The notes beneath the pieces were generated by a model. It ran no database searches. It had not been told where the DNA came from and saw only the letters and a program-made list of their open reading frames with translations. Shown here in pieces: positions 15,852 to 23,087 of a DNA stretch of 23,087 bases (position 1 is the stretch's first letter; the number at the start of each line of letters is the position of its first letter). A program made the position numbers and the translations under genes. The stretch is from Leptolinea sp964404415 (lineage in GTDB: Bacteria > Chloroflexota > Anaerolineae > Anaerolineales > Anaerolineaceae): positions 1 through 23,087 of the forward strand of contig CAYOKC010000054.1 in the NCBI GenBank assembly GCA_964404415.1, read 5' to 3'.

Positions 15852-16598
15852 TTACCTAAGTTTTTTCGCTACGACATTAAACCCATAACATAATAGTTCA
15901 TTCGAATTTGCGTCCTTATTATTCAATTTATCAAGAAGTAGCAATAATTCCCAGATGAGGAAATTCTCAAACAGATTTAATTGGGTTTTAGAATATTTTT
16001 CAGCAATTTGTCGCAGTCTTCGGGTTTCCTGCGCCAGATATTGGAAGTAATTACCATTAGCAGTCAATTCAAGAATTTCCATTTGATATAGCGGAAGAAT
16101 ATGTTCAAAATAATACCGACTAAAACCTGTTTGGTAATGAGCAGGAGCAAAGTGGGTCAAACTGCAAAAAGGGGCTGTAAGTATTAGTTTCCCACCAGGT
16201 TTCAGTAACCTGGAAAATTCTTTAATTGCTAATTCAGGATTCGGGATATGCTCCAAAACTTCAGTACATAATACGTAATCAAATGACTGATCCGGTTCGG
16301 GTATATAGATAATATCACTCTCAATATCAATTTTTTGATAATCAAAAACCTCTGTTTGCAGTCCGAGTGAATTCCCAGTCCCATCGTATTTACAATTATC
16401 TTGAGAAACATAAATTAATTGCTGACAGAATTTTCTATATTGCTGGGTTCCAGCTCCTGCGTCAAGCAACCTTTTCCCATTTGGTAAGGATTGTAATTTT
16501 CTTGATACCCATTGTTTCCGAGTTTCTTCGTTCTCAGAACCAATAGTTGGAATTAAGGATTTGAGTAACTTATTATTTTGGATTTTCATTAACCACAT
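15852..16598 (-). CDS. Class I SAM-dependent methyltransferase
   Basis: The 248-residue protein shows a class I methyltransferase core: motif I 'LLDAGAG' (44-50), an acidic region at about 90-95, 'FDYVLCTEVLEHI' (106-118) and 'LLKPGGKLILTAPF' (131-144). These bind S-adenosylmethionine. It most resembles Methyltransf_11-type enzymes found in polysaccharide clusters, where they methylate sugar hydroxyls or act on terminal residues; the acceptor is not evident. Two starts are possible. The ATG at 16598 has an AAAGAG directly against it. The ATG at 16589 (residue 4) sits nine bases after that same site and is the better-spaced choice. The gene lies between the GT2 gene (16 bases upstream) and the GT4 gene (57 bases downstream) in the A+T-rich cassette. 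Confidence 0.85.
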   Translation of the reverse strand: MWLMKIQNNKLLKSLIPTIGSENEETRKQWVSRKLQSLPNGKRLLDAGAGTQQYRKFCQQLIYVSQDNCKYDGTGNSLGLQTEVFDYQKIDIESDIIYIPEPDQSFDYVLCTEVLEHIPNPELAIKEFSRLLKPGGKLILTAPFCSLTHFAPAHYQTGFSRYYFEHILPLYQMEILELTANGNYFQYLAQETRRLRQIAEKYSKTQLNLFENFLIWELLLLLDKLNNKDANSNELLCYGFNVVAKKLR

Positions 16599-16614
16599 CT
16601 CTTTCTACCAGTTA

Positions 16615-17667
16615 TTATTTCATCCAAACAAATCTTTCCCGAATTAGACCTGATAATCGTCTGGGGATTGATTTTAGGAAGTAGATAAACCAATTTGGGC
16701 AAATACTTTTTATTGTTCTAACTAATCGACAAAAGTCTGGTGGGAATGGTGGAAGTAAGATCCATCCAGCAGCCCGGCCAATAACATGATGTTCCAGACC
16801 ATTTATGTCATCAGAATTGGAATACTTCTGCCGAAAAAGATCCCATATATGTAAATAGAATTGAATTGCCTCTGTTCGGGATTCTTTCATTTTTGAGACA
16901 TCTCTGCTACTCGATAGAGAGAGTGATATAAATAATTCAAGCTGTAATTGTGAAAACTCTAGTGATGGAAATTCTTTTTTTACTGCTCTTAATGCAATTT
17001 CATTGTGGTTTTTTAACTGGATTTTGTGATACATATTTGTGATATTTGACTTATGTACACGATAATCTAACAAGGTTTGACCAATCACAAATCCTTTTGT
17101 GAATGACAACAATCTAATCCAGAGGTCATAATCTTCAACATATCTCAAATCACTATATTCCAATTTATTTTGTTCGAGGCATTCCTTCCTTATCATTACT
17201 GATGGGTGAACAAAAGGACTCTGGGTCAGGCAAAGCCACCTTACACCCACATCTGATTGAATAAATGTCTGTTTGCCCCATCTTTTTCCTTTTGAATCAA
17301 TTACATTTACGGCACTACCGACTATTCCAATTTCAGGATTGTTTTTTAGAAATTCGTATTGAATTTCAAGCCTATCGAATCGGGATATATCATCGGCGTC
17401 CATTCTGGCAATAAATTCGCCCCTTGACAAATTCATGCCATTATTGAGACTTATAGAAATTCCCTTGTTTTCTTGGTTTATTATTAATATTCGGTCATCC
17501 GTAAATGAGTTCAAAATATTCAGTGAATTGTCAGTAGAGCCGTCATTAATAATAATGAATTCAAAATTTTTAAAAGATTGGTTTAAAATGCTCGTAATGG
17601 CATGAGAAAGATACTTTTCTTCATTATATACAGGCATTATTACGGATATTAAAGGTTTCTCATTCAT
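16615..17667 (-). CDS. GT2-family glycosyltransferase
   Basis: The 350-residue protein has an N-terminal GT-A fold of family 2. Its marks are 'ISVIMPVYNEE' (7-17), 'IINDGSTDNS' (39-48) for nucleotide-sugar binding, and 'ARMDADD' (87-93) as the metal-binding DXD. 'HPSVMIRKE' and 'YVEDYDLWIRLL' further on give the usual ED motif for the acceptor/base region. About 120 C-terminal residues are less conserved and end in a basic tail. The enzyme transfers a sugar from a nucleotide donor in the cytoplasm to the growing undecaprenyl-PP unit; the sugar cannot be read from sequence. Its ATG overlaps the stop of the CgeB-like gene by four bases (ATGA), implying coupled translation. Confidence 0.92.
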   Translation of the reverse strand: MNEKPLISVIMPVYNEEKYLSHAITSILNQSFKNFEFIIINDGSTDNSLNILNSFTDDRILIINQENKGISISLNNGMNLSRGEFIARMDADDISRFDRLEIQYEFLKNNPEIGIVGSAVNVIDSKGKRWGKQTFIQSDVGVRWLCLTQSPFVHPSVMIRKECLEQNKLEYSDLRYVEDYDLWIRLLSFTKGFVIGQTLLDYRVHKSNITNMYHKIQLKNHNEIALRAVKKEFPSLEFSQLQLELFISLSLSSSRDVSKMKESRTEAIQFYLHIWDLFRQKYSNSDDINGLEHHVIGRAAGWILLPPFPPDFCRLVRTIKSICPNWFIYFLKSIPRRLSGLIRERFVWMK

Positions 17668-18776
17668 AAGTTTTCATTAATATCGATACAGCTTCCCGGT
17701 TTTTCTTCAAAGCCCAATGAATAATTCAATCCAATCGTTCGAAAAACATCATTAAATCTGTGTATATATGTATGGTTAGTAAGTGTTTTCTCCCATCCTT
17801 TTTTTGCAATTGTCTCTCGCTCAGTTTCATGATTTAAATAATAATCAATTTTTGCTATTAATTCTTTTTCATTCCGGAAACATACTATCTCTTTGTCTTC
17901 TTCATAGTATTGTTCAATATTATTTATATAATTTGTTAGTAAAAAACCGCCGCAACCGGGAATTTCAAAATTCCGGCCTTTAATTTGAGAAGAACTTGAA
18001 TAGAATGGAGATTTTTGACCGTTTAGTGAGCGGATTTTTCTCCAAATACCTTTAAAATGATTTCTATATAGGAAAAATTTATCAAAAGTAGTTAACCAAT
18101 TCTGAGGTAGGACAACTGAAGAATTAGAAAAATTTAAATTAATCCGACTTTGATTAAAAAAATCAACCATTTCTGACTGAGATATTCGATCGCCTTCCCA
18201 CCCACTACCTCTTGTTGTCACATCAAAATTATGGCCTCTAATTTTGTTAATCAATTTACTTCGACTTCCATGAGCCTGGCCAATGAATGAAATATCATAT
18301 TTATAGTCCATAACTTTCTTTTGGTAAACGAATTGGTTACAGGCCCATTGGCTGAGAATCACATTTCGTTGATTGTTATGTAAATATTTTCCATACGCAA
18401 CTTCATCAGTTGTGATCACCCAGTTGAAAAATGGCGCGAAGTATCTCGAATAATTATCATATCGCCAATGATCATCAGCAAACCAATTTATGGTTGAAAA
18501 ACTCCCTGATTTTGATAGATTTTGTATTGTTTCTGGTTCCAATTCGTATTCAGTTAAAAAAGTAAAAACAATATCCGGTTGCTCTTTAAAAGCAGTTCTT
18601 TCTAATAAGGAATTCATTGCTTTCTTGCCGATTTTCTTCATTATCGATTTAAAATCGAAATAAATAATGTCATTTCCTGTTCGAAAAAAAGTTTCGAAAA
18701 AATTGAAATGTTCAAAACTAAATCCTCTTTCAACTTTTCCGTAATCAAATTTTGAGGCAACATATAAAACTTTCAT
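17664..18776 (-). CDS. CgeB-like (Glyco_trans_1_2) glycosyltransferase
   Basis: I place the start at the ATG at 18776 (370 residues). It overlaps the stop of the wzx-like gene by four bases (ATGA), and the protein then begins with the typical first strand 'MKVLYVASKF'. The longer open frame to 18890 lies wholly inside wzx. The C-terminal region, 'QIKGRNFEIPGCGGFLLTNY' (264-283), 'EIVCFRNEKEL' (296-306) and 'ETIAKKGWEKTLTNHTYIHR' (321-340), is the donor-binding half seen in CgeB/spore-maturation-type glycosyltransferases of the GT4-like superfamily. The N-terminal half ('DIVFTFLTEYELEP', 'NWFADDHWRY') matches the same group. It probably adds one sugar of the repeat unit. An 'SFIGQAHGSR' segment (163-172) marks the start of the second domain. 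Confidence 0.8.
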   Translation of the reverse strand: MKVLYVASKFDYGKVERGFSFEHFNFFETFFRTGNDIIYFDFKSIMKKIGKKAMNSLLERTAFKEQPDIVFTFLTEYELEPETIQNLSKSGSFSTINWFADDHWRYDNYSRYFAPFFNWVITTDEVAYGKYLHNNQRNVILSQWACNQFVYQKKVMDYKYDISFIGQAHGSRSKLINKIRGHNFDVTTRGSGWEGDRISQSEMVDFFNQSRINLNFSNSSVVLPQNWLTTFDKFFLYRNHFKGIWRKIRSLNGQKSPFYSSSSQIKGRNFEIPGCGGFLLTNYINNIEQYYEEDKEIVCFRNEKELIAKIDYYLNHETERETIAKKGWEKTLTNHTYIHRFNDVFRTIGLNYSLGFEEKPGSCIDINENL

Positions 18777-20101
18777 TGTGGAATTATCTTCCTGATTGTT
18801 ACGCCATTTTTTATCAATGCGATGTAAACCCAAATGAAGAAAAAACAAGAAAATGCAACTTGTGAATAAACCACTCCTGCAATTCCCCAATAAATGGCTC
18901 CAATGATATTCAAACCAATGCCGACGATAGCGGTGATTATTTTGGGGAAAATTAAACTTGAAGGTTTTCCCCTATTCATTGCATCCAAGGAACATACCTG
19001 CCCTGTTGCGAAAAATCCACCTGCAAGAACCATTATAGGAAATAAATCTGCGACAGATTGATATTCACTGGAAACAAGTAATCCAAAAATAACATTACGT
19101 AAAAGCCATGCGAAACCTGATATCAAAACAGTAAAACCAAATGTCAATAAAACAAGTTTCGAAACAATTCCCCTAACATGCAATAATCTGGTGTCATCTT
19201 CTCCCGAACCGACTTTTTTAAACAAGATTGGAGATATGAATTGCACGAATACATTAGTCAGAAAGACTACAGGATAAAAGCCCAATTGATAAACTACTAC
19301 ATACATGCCAACATCTGATAATGATCCGAATGTTTGTAATGCCCACCGATCTGATGTCATTTGAGCCCAGGTAAAAATCCCCCAGGAACTGAACGGGAGA
19401 GAGAAGCCAATCATCAGCCGATCCCAATAATTACTACTATTATCCTCGCGTTGTGTAGAAATCTTTAAGCCAGTGAATTGTTTTCTAAAGAAATAATACT
19501 GGGAAACAAGTACAAAAATTGCAGAGATAAAAAACCCTAACATAGCGAAAGTACTAGAAGGCGAAAAAACATATATAAGCAATAACGCAAATGCAAATTT
19601 CAACCATTGACCTGCACATTGGTGCCATGCAACAATTGCTCGATGACGCCCGGCATTTTGAATGCTATCCAGAATTATGTTCAAACTGGAAACTACAGTA
19701 AACAAAAAAGTGAATAGTCCTAATGTTAACCAGGACACATTTCCAATAGACAAAGAAAGAACTATGAATGTCACAAAGAAAAAAGAAAGTCCAATAATCC
19801 CATAGACGGTATTTTTCTTTACGGAATTAAAGTAAGAATGTAACTCATTGGATTCAGAAGCTACAGGGAAATACCGCGCAAATGCATTCCCCAAAGGGCC
19901 AAATATCAGTTGTTGTGAAAGTGTTAGAAATGTTAAACAAAGACCTAATTCCCCATAAATCCTGGGCGCCATTATCTTTGTCAAAAAGCTCACTCCCAAA
20001 AGGCTTCCAATAGTCGCAAGAAATTGACCGACACCAATTTGCGATAATTCGATAACCAGTTTTGGTTGTATCCGAGAGACTGCCTTTTTTATAAACATCA
20101 T
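18773..20101 (-). CDS. Wzx-type polysaccharide repeat-unit flippase (MOP superfamily)
   Basis: The 442-residue protein has about twelve to fourteen hydrophobic segments. The N-terminal helices ('LATIGSLLGVSFLTKIMAP' then 'YGELGLCLTFLTLSQQL') are characteristic of Wzx/RfbX polysaccharide exporters, and the following 'FGPLGNAFARYFP' is a common family segment. Family members flip undecaprenyl-PP-linked repeat units to the outer face of the membrane, ready for the Wzy polymerase. Two adjacent ATGs at 20101 and 20098 follow an AGGTAG-like site. The gene lies seven cassette genes upstream of the Wzy-like polymerase. Its 3' end overlaps the CgeB-like gene by four bases. Low G+C and many A-ending codons match the cassette rather than the flanks. 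Confidence 0.88.
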   Translation of the reverse strand: MMFIKKAVSRIQPKLVIELSQIGVGQFLATIGSLLGVSFLTKIMAPRIYGELGLCLTFLTLSQQLIFGPLGNAFARYFPVASESNELHSYFNSVKKNTVYGIIGLSFFFVTFIVLSLSIGNVSWLTLGLFTFLFTVVSSLNIILDSIQNAGRHRAIVAWHQCAGQWLKFAFALLLIYVFSPSSTFAMLGFFISAIFVLVSQYYFFRKQFTGLKISTQREDNSSNYWDRLMIGFSLPFSSWGIFTWAQMTSDRWALQTFGSLSDVGMYVVVYQLGFYPVVFLTNVFVQFISPILFKKVGSGEDDTRLLHVRGIVSKLVLLTFGFTVLISGFAWLLRNVIFGLLVSSEYQSVADLFPIMVLAGGFFATGQVCSLDAMNRGKPSSLIFPKIITAIVGIGLNIIGAIYWGIAGVVYSQVAFSCFFFIWVYIALIKNGVTIRKIIPQ

Positions 20102-20111
20102 TCATCTACCT

Positions 20112-20954
20112 TTAGGCAGATTGTGGTTTTTTCTTGGCTATAAAAATTCCACAGCCATATTCGCAACCAAAGTTGTTATGTATATTGTTCTCATCAAGCT
20201 TAACATTCTTAAATAATGTTGATACATTATTGTCTGAATCAATATATGAGAATTCGAGTACCGAATAATCAGGTGTAAGTAAATCCAGGAAATATCTAAC
20301 AGAAAACACCCGATGGGCATTAAATTCAATTCTCTGGGGACCAATGGGAACTGAAACATATAATAATCCGTTTGGTTTAAGAATTTTCGTTATGTTTCTT
20401 AATCCCTTAATATATCCATCGTAATCAATCGGATCTCCATAGCGGCCCAACCCTAAGTGTTCAATTGTATGCAAACATGAAAGTGAATCGCAATAACTGT
20501 GTAGATATGCAGGTAAATCTTCAACAATGTCAGCCAATTGAAAAGAAACATTTTCAATTTCGATTGGTAACGGTCGAATATCCAGAACTTCGACTTCTCG
20601 GAATGCCGCGAGTATGGAAATAAAACCGTCAATTCTTGAACCAATATCTAAATGTTTTTGGGGGTTAGCTAAAAAAATTTTCCTTGCTACATAAGAATCC
20701 TGATAGAAGTAATGTCCACTAATTTCTCCACTATTTTGTGATCGATCATTTAGACAAGGAAAGGAATTCCCCCAAATAAAAATGTTGGGATGGCGGTTTT
20801 TATTCTTTCGAAACCTATGATAATCCTCTACGAATAAAGGTAAAGCAGTCAAGAAAACTTTCGTCTGTACTAAATTTATCCCCAGTAACTTGAGGAAAAA
20901 GTTAATTCTTTTTAAAAATTCTAAAATCCTGGTTTCGATCTTAGTTTTCTTCAT
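20112..20954 (-). CDS. DUF268-family protein, methyltransferase-like fold
   Basis: The 280-residue protein carries the conserved segments I associate with DUF268 (PF03269). These are 'HLDIGSRIDGF' (101-111), 'VEVLDIRPLP' (121-130), 'DSLSCLHTIEHLGLGRYGDP' (156-175), 'LLYVSVPIG' (197-205) and 'FNAHRVFS' (211-218). 'LDIGSR', the acidic strand end 'LDIRP' and 'CLHTIEHLG' are arranged like motifs I, II and IV of class I methyltransferases, so a SAM-dependent modification of the polysaccharide is plausible. To my knowledge no reaction has been firmly assigned to the family. The N-terminus (1-45) is basic and partly hydrophobic and may associate with the membrane. It is the first A+T-rich gene of the cassette, 10 bases before wzx and 44 bases after rmlA. 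Confidence 0.8.
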   Translation of the reverse strand: MKKTKIETRILEFLKRINFFLKLLGINLVQTKVFLTALPLFVEDYHRFRKNKNRHPNIFIWGNSFPCLNDRSQNSGEISGHYFYQDSYVARKIFLANPQKHLDIGSRIDGFISILAAFREVEVLDIRPLPIEIENVSFQLADIVEDLPAYLHSYCDSLSCLHTIEHLGLGRYGDPIDYDGYIKGLRNITKILKPNGLLYVSVPIGPQRIEFNAHRVFSVRYFLDLLTPDYSVLEFSYIDSDNNVSTLFKNVKLDENNIHNNFGCEYGCGIFIAKKKPQSA

Positions 20955-20998
20955 TGGCGATAGATTTTTCGTCTTTAGGGATTAGTGATAGAAAAACC

Positions 20999-21871
20999 TT
21001 ACTCATCTTCCAACAACCGCAACAAATACAGACCATACTGATTCGCGCTGACCTTCTCGGCCTGCCTCCTCAACCCTTCACGGTCAATATACCCCATGCG
21101 GTAGGCAATCTCTTCCGGGCATGAGATCATCCAGCCCTGGCGTTCTTCCACAACCTGAACGAAATTCGCTGCCTGAAGCAATGACTCCTGCGTGCCGGCA
21201 TCCAACCAGGCGATACCGCGCCCCAGCACCTCAACCCGCAATTGATCCTCGTCAAGGTACTTCTGGATCAGATCCGTGATCTCCAGTTCACCCCGGGGGG
21301 ATGGTTTCTGGTCCGCGGCCTTCTGGCAAACCGTTTCGTCAAAGAAGTAGATCCCCGGTACGGCAAAGTTCGATCTTGGTTTTACCGGTTTCTCTTCAAT
21401 GCTGATCACTTTCCCGGTGGCATCATCAAACTCAACCACGCCGTAGCGTTCGGGGTCGCGCACCGGGTAGGCGAACACCACCGCCCCTTCTTTGCGCGAG
21501 GCCGCGGATTGCAGCTTTTCCACCAGTCCGGACCCATAGATGATATTGTCACCCAGGATCAGCGCCGCCGGTTCGCAGCCCACAAAATCTTTCCCCAGGA
21601 TGAACGCGTCCGCCAGCCCTCGCGGGGACTCCTGCACGGCATACTCAAACCGCATGCCCCACTGGGAACCGTCACCCAGTAAGCGCTGGAACGCGTCCAT
21701 GCTTTCCGGTGACGTGATAATCAGCACCTCGCGTATCCCCGCCAGCATTAGCGTAGAAAGGGGATAATACACCATCGGTTTATCGTACACAGGCAGGAGC
21801 TGCTTGCTCATGGCGAGAGTCAATGGATACAGGCGGGTGCCATACCCGCCGGCCAGAATGATCCCTTTCAT
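20999..21871 (-). CDS. rmlA: Glucose-1-phosphate thymidylyltransferase
   Basis: The 290-residue protein has the standard RmlA length and motifs: 'GIILAGGYGTRLYPLT' (3-18) with the G-x-G-T-R nucleotide loop, 'SKQLLPVYDKPMVYYPLS' (22-39), 'LILGDN' (about 104-109, catalytic Asp) and 'SIEEKPVKPRSNFAVPGIYF'. It makes dTDP-glucose from dTTP and glucose 1-phosphate, the committed step of dTDP-deoxysugar synthesis, and is normally feedback-inhibited by dTDP-rhamnose. The ATG overlaps the stop of rmlB by four bases (ATGA). Base composition is like the outer flank and unlike the A+T-rich genes that begin 44 bases downstream. No rmlC or rmlD follows, so the final sugar may be rhamnose made elsewhere or another 6-deoxyhexose. 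Confidence 0.96.
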   Translation of the reverse strand: MKGIILAGGYGTRLYPLTLAMSKQLLPVYDKPMVYYPLSTLMLAGIREVLIITSPESMDAFQRLLGDGSQWGMRFEYAVQESPRGLADAFILGKDFVGCEPAALILGDNIIYGSGLVEKLQSAASRKEGAVVFAYPVRDPERYGVVEFDDATGKVISIEEKPVKPRSNFAVPGIYFFDETVCQKAADQKPSPRGELEITDLIQKYLDEDQLRVEVLGRGIAWLDAGTQESLLQAANFVQVVEERQGWMISCPEEIAYRMGYIDREGLRRQAEKVSANQYGLYLLRLLEDE

Positions 21872-22956
21872 TTCGATGCCCCTCCGCGCTCTGTGTAATT
21901 TTTATTCATCCAGCTTTGAAAATCCGCCTTGCCGGCCAACGCGCGCACAAATTCCTGGTTGGTTAAATACCATTCCACGGTCTTCCGTAAACCGGTTTCA
22001 AGCGTGTACTTTGGTGCCCAGCCCAGCTCGCGCTTGATCTTCGTGCTGTCCATGGCGTACCGCCTATCGTGTCCGGGGCGGTCTTGCACGTAGGTGATCA
22101 ATTGTTCATGCGGCCGGAATGACGAATCCGGTACCAATTCATCCAGCAGCCGGGAAATGGTTTGAACGATACTCAAATTGGATGGCTGGTTCAATCCGCC
22201 AATATTATACGTCTCACCGGGCTTTCCCTTCTCCAGGATCAGCCGGATAGCTTCGCAGTGGTCTTCCACATACAACCAGTCACGGATCTGCTGGCCGTCA
22301 CCATACACAGGAAGGCTCTTTCCATTGACCGCGTTCATAATGACCAGTGGGATCAACTTTTCCGGGAACTGGTACGGGCCGTAATTATTGGAGCAATTGG
22401 ATATCGTCACCGGAAGCCCGAAGGTATGCCCATACGCGCGCACCAGGTGGTCGCTGCCGGCTTTTGACGCGGCATAGGGTGAATTAGGCATGTAGGGCGA
22501 TTCTTCCGTCCAGGCCGGTTCATCGGGCTTCAGGCTGCCAAACACCTCATCAGTTGATATGTGGTGAAAGCGTTTCGTGCCGGGGATATCGTTGCCTTCC
22601 CCGCCCCAGTAATCCCGCGCGGCATCCAGCAATGTGGCCGTCCCGTTGACGTTCGTCACCACGAACTGCATCGGCCCAAGAATAGACCGGTCAACGTGTG
22701 ATTCGGCGGCAAAATGCACGATCGTGTCAATGCGGCTATCGCGCAGCGCTTTATCAACCTGCGCCCGGTCACAGATGTCACCCTTGATAAACCGGTAGCG
22801 TGGATTACCTTCGTACATCGCAAGCCCGTCCGGGTTACCGGCGTAGGTTAACAGGTCATAATTAACAACTGTCACATCCGGGCGGATAAACAGGATATGG
22901 TGAATAAAATTCGTCCCGATGAATCCCGCGCCACCGGTTACAAGCCAGTTTGCCAT
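21868..22956 (-). CDS. rmlB: dTDP-glucose 4,6-dehydratase
   Basis: The 362-residue protein is an extended short-chain dehydrogenase. It has the NAD-binding 'VTGGAGFIGTNFI' (6-18), 'HISTDEVFGSL' with the catalytic Thr-Asp-Glu, and the 'SPYAASKAGSDH' Tyr-x3-Lys pair. It also has the substrate-binding 'ISNCSNNYGPYQFPEKLIPL' and 'YVEDHCEAI' segments of RmlB. It converts dTDP-glucose to dTDP-4-keto-6-deoxyglucose, using the product of the gene that follows. A strong Shine-Dalgarno (GGAGGG) precedes the ATG, and promoter-like sequence lies just upstream. It is the first gene of the eleven-gene minus-strand operon visible here. The length is slightly above that of many RmlB proteins. Confidence 0.96.
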   Translation of the reverse strand: MANWLVTGGAGFIGTNFIHHILFIRPDVTVVNYDLLTYAGNPDGLAMYEGNPRYRFIKGDICDRAQVDKALRDSRIDTIVHFAAESHVDRSILGPMQFVVTNVNGTATLLDAARDYWGGEGNDIPGTKRFHHISTDEVFGSLKPDEPAWTEESPYMPNSPYAASKAGSDHLVRAYGHTFGLPVTISNCSNNYGPYQFPEKLIPLVIMNAVNGKSLPVYGDGQQIRDWLYVEDHCEAIRLILEKGKPGETYNIGGLNQPSNLSIVQTISRLLDELVPDSSFRPHEQLITYVQDRPGHDRRYAMDSTKIKRELGWAPKYTLETGLRKTVEWYLTNQEFVRALAGKADFQSWMNKNYTERGGASK

Positions 22957-22959
22957 TCA

Positions 22960-22965
22960 CCCTCC
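22960..22965 (-). promoter_or_regulatory. Ribosome-binding site of rmlB
   Basis: On the minus strand this reads GGAGGG, three bases before the ATG at 22956. It is the strongest initiation site in the operon, fitting its position as the first gene. Confidence 0.75.
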
Positions 22966-22986
22966 AGCAGTAAAAGTATCGGTAGA

Positions 22987-23038
22987 ATTATAGTGGATAA
23001 ATGAACAGTATTTGTAGAACCACGCAGCAGAATGTCAA
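22987..23038 (-). promoter_or_regulatory. Candidate promoter region of the polysaccharide operon
   Basis: On the minus strand a perfect TTGACA (23033-23038) is followed after 16 bases by TACAAA (23011-23016), a 4/6 match to the -10 consensus. A perfect TATAAT lies further down at 22987-22992, about 30 bases before the rmlB start, but has only a poor -35 at the right distance. Either or both could start transcription. The TTGACA directly abuts the repeat copy at 23039-23059. Confidence 0.45.
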
Positions 23039-23084
23039 GGCTAATTAGAAATGTCCTATTGCTGGCTAAATAGAAATGTCCTAT
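23039..23084. repeat. Two direct repeats of 21 bases, period 25, at the scaffold edge
   Basis: Copy one is at 23039-23059 and copy two at 23064-23084. They differ at a single base (ggctaaT versus ggctaaA) and share the core 'tagaaatgtcctat'. Four bases (tgct) separate them. They could be transposase-binding repeats at the end of an insertion sequence that continues past the edge, or tandem operator sites upstream of the rmlB promoter. Only two copies are visible, and no transposase gene is in the window. Confidence 0.8.
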
Positions 23085-23087
23085 GAG

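Noticed and set aside
18777..18890. N-terminal extension of the CgeB-like gene
   Set aside because: It lies within wzx coding sequence, and the ATG at 18776 makes an ATGA overlap with the wzx stop and starts at the family's first strand.
21242..21682. Plus-strand open frame of 146 codons inside rmlA
   Set aside because: rmlA is unmistakable on the other strand; long antisense frames are common in G+C-rich conserved genes.
23039..23084. CRISPR array
   Set aside because: Only two copies with a four-base spacer are present and no cas gene is visible; the spacing does not fit an array.

Overview
The window reads as a metagenome-type scaffold (three placeholder runs of ten N) from a bacterium of the Chloroflexota, most likely Anaerolineae-like. 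I infer this from the style of several proteins: a Thr/Pro-rich 'TPT' lipoprotein, a GT39/GT87 pair of polytopic glycosyltransferases, and a transglutaminase-like membrane protein. No marker gene is present to prove it. I see no tRNA, rRNA or CRISPR array and no complete transposase. No gene-free stretch exceeds about 220 bases.

Layout. (1) 1-1910: the N-terminal part of a large membrane protein on the minus strand runs off the left edge. It is divergent from a PAP2-type lipid phosphatase and a small YtxH-like protein. (2) 1923-7088, minus strand: a four-gene operon read as Thr/Pro-rich lipoprotein, Wzz-like chain-length regulator, O-antigen ligase/polymerase-like protein, and a membrane-anchored M6-like metalloprotease. 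(3) 7306-11137, plus strand: three polytopic membrane proteins, the last two resembling GT39 and GT87 lipid-sugar-dependent glycosyltransferases. (4) 11035-22956, minus strand: eleven co-directional, tightly packed genes of a Wzx/Wzy-type surface polysaccharide locus. In transcription order they are rmlB, rmlA, a DUF268 protein, a Wzx flippase, a CgeB-like glycosyltransferase, a GT2, a SAM methyltransferase, a GT4 (interrupted by an N gap), a WecG/TagA/CpsF transferase, a WbaP-type initiating sugar-phosphate transferase and a Wzy-like polymerase. (5) 22957-23087: the leader of rmlB, with promoter-like motifs and two 25-bp-period direct repeats at the scaffold edge.

How the genes fit together. 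RmlA and RmlB make dTDP-4-keto-6-deoxyglucose. The WbaP-like enzyme loads the first sugar onto undecaprenyl phosphate and the WecG/TagA-like enzyme probably adds the second. The GT4, GT2 and CgeB-like enzymes extend the unit and the methyltransferases may decorate it. Wzx flips the unit, a Wzy/ligase-like protein polymerises or attaches it, and the Wzz-like protein sets its length. The PAP2 phosphatase could recycle undecaprenyl pyrophosphate. No Wza porin or Wzc-type kinase is visible.

The clearest large-scale signal is base composition. The seven genes between wbaP and rmlA (about 13800-20954) are strongly A+T-rich; two sampled 60-base lines are each 18/60 G+C. Sampled lines in wbaP and rmlB are 34/60 and 32/60. 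This is the pattern of a replaceable, strain-specific polysaccharide cassette between conserved ends. I did not find a wholly new system. The least conventional arrangement is the lipoprotein-Wzz-ligase-metalloprotease operon.
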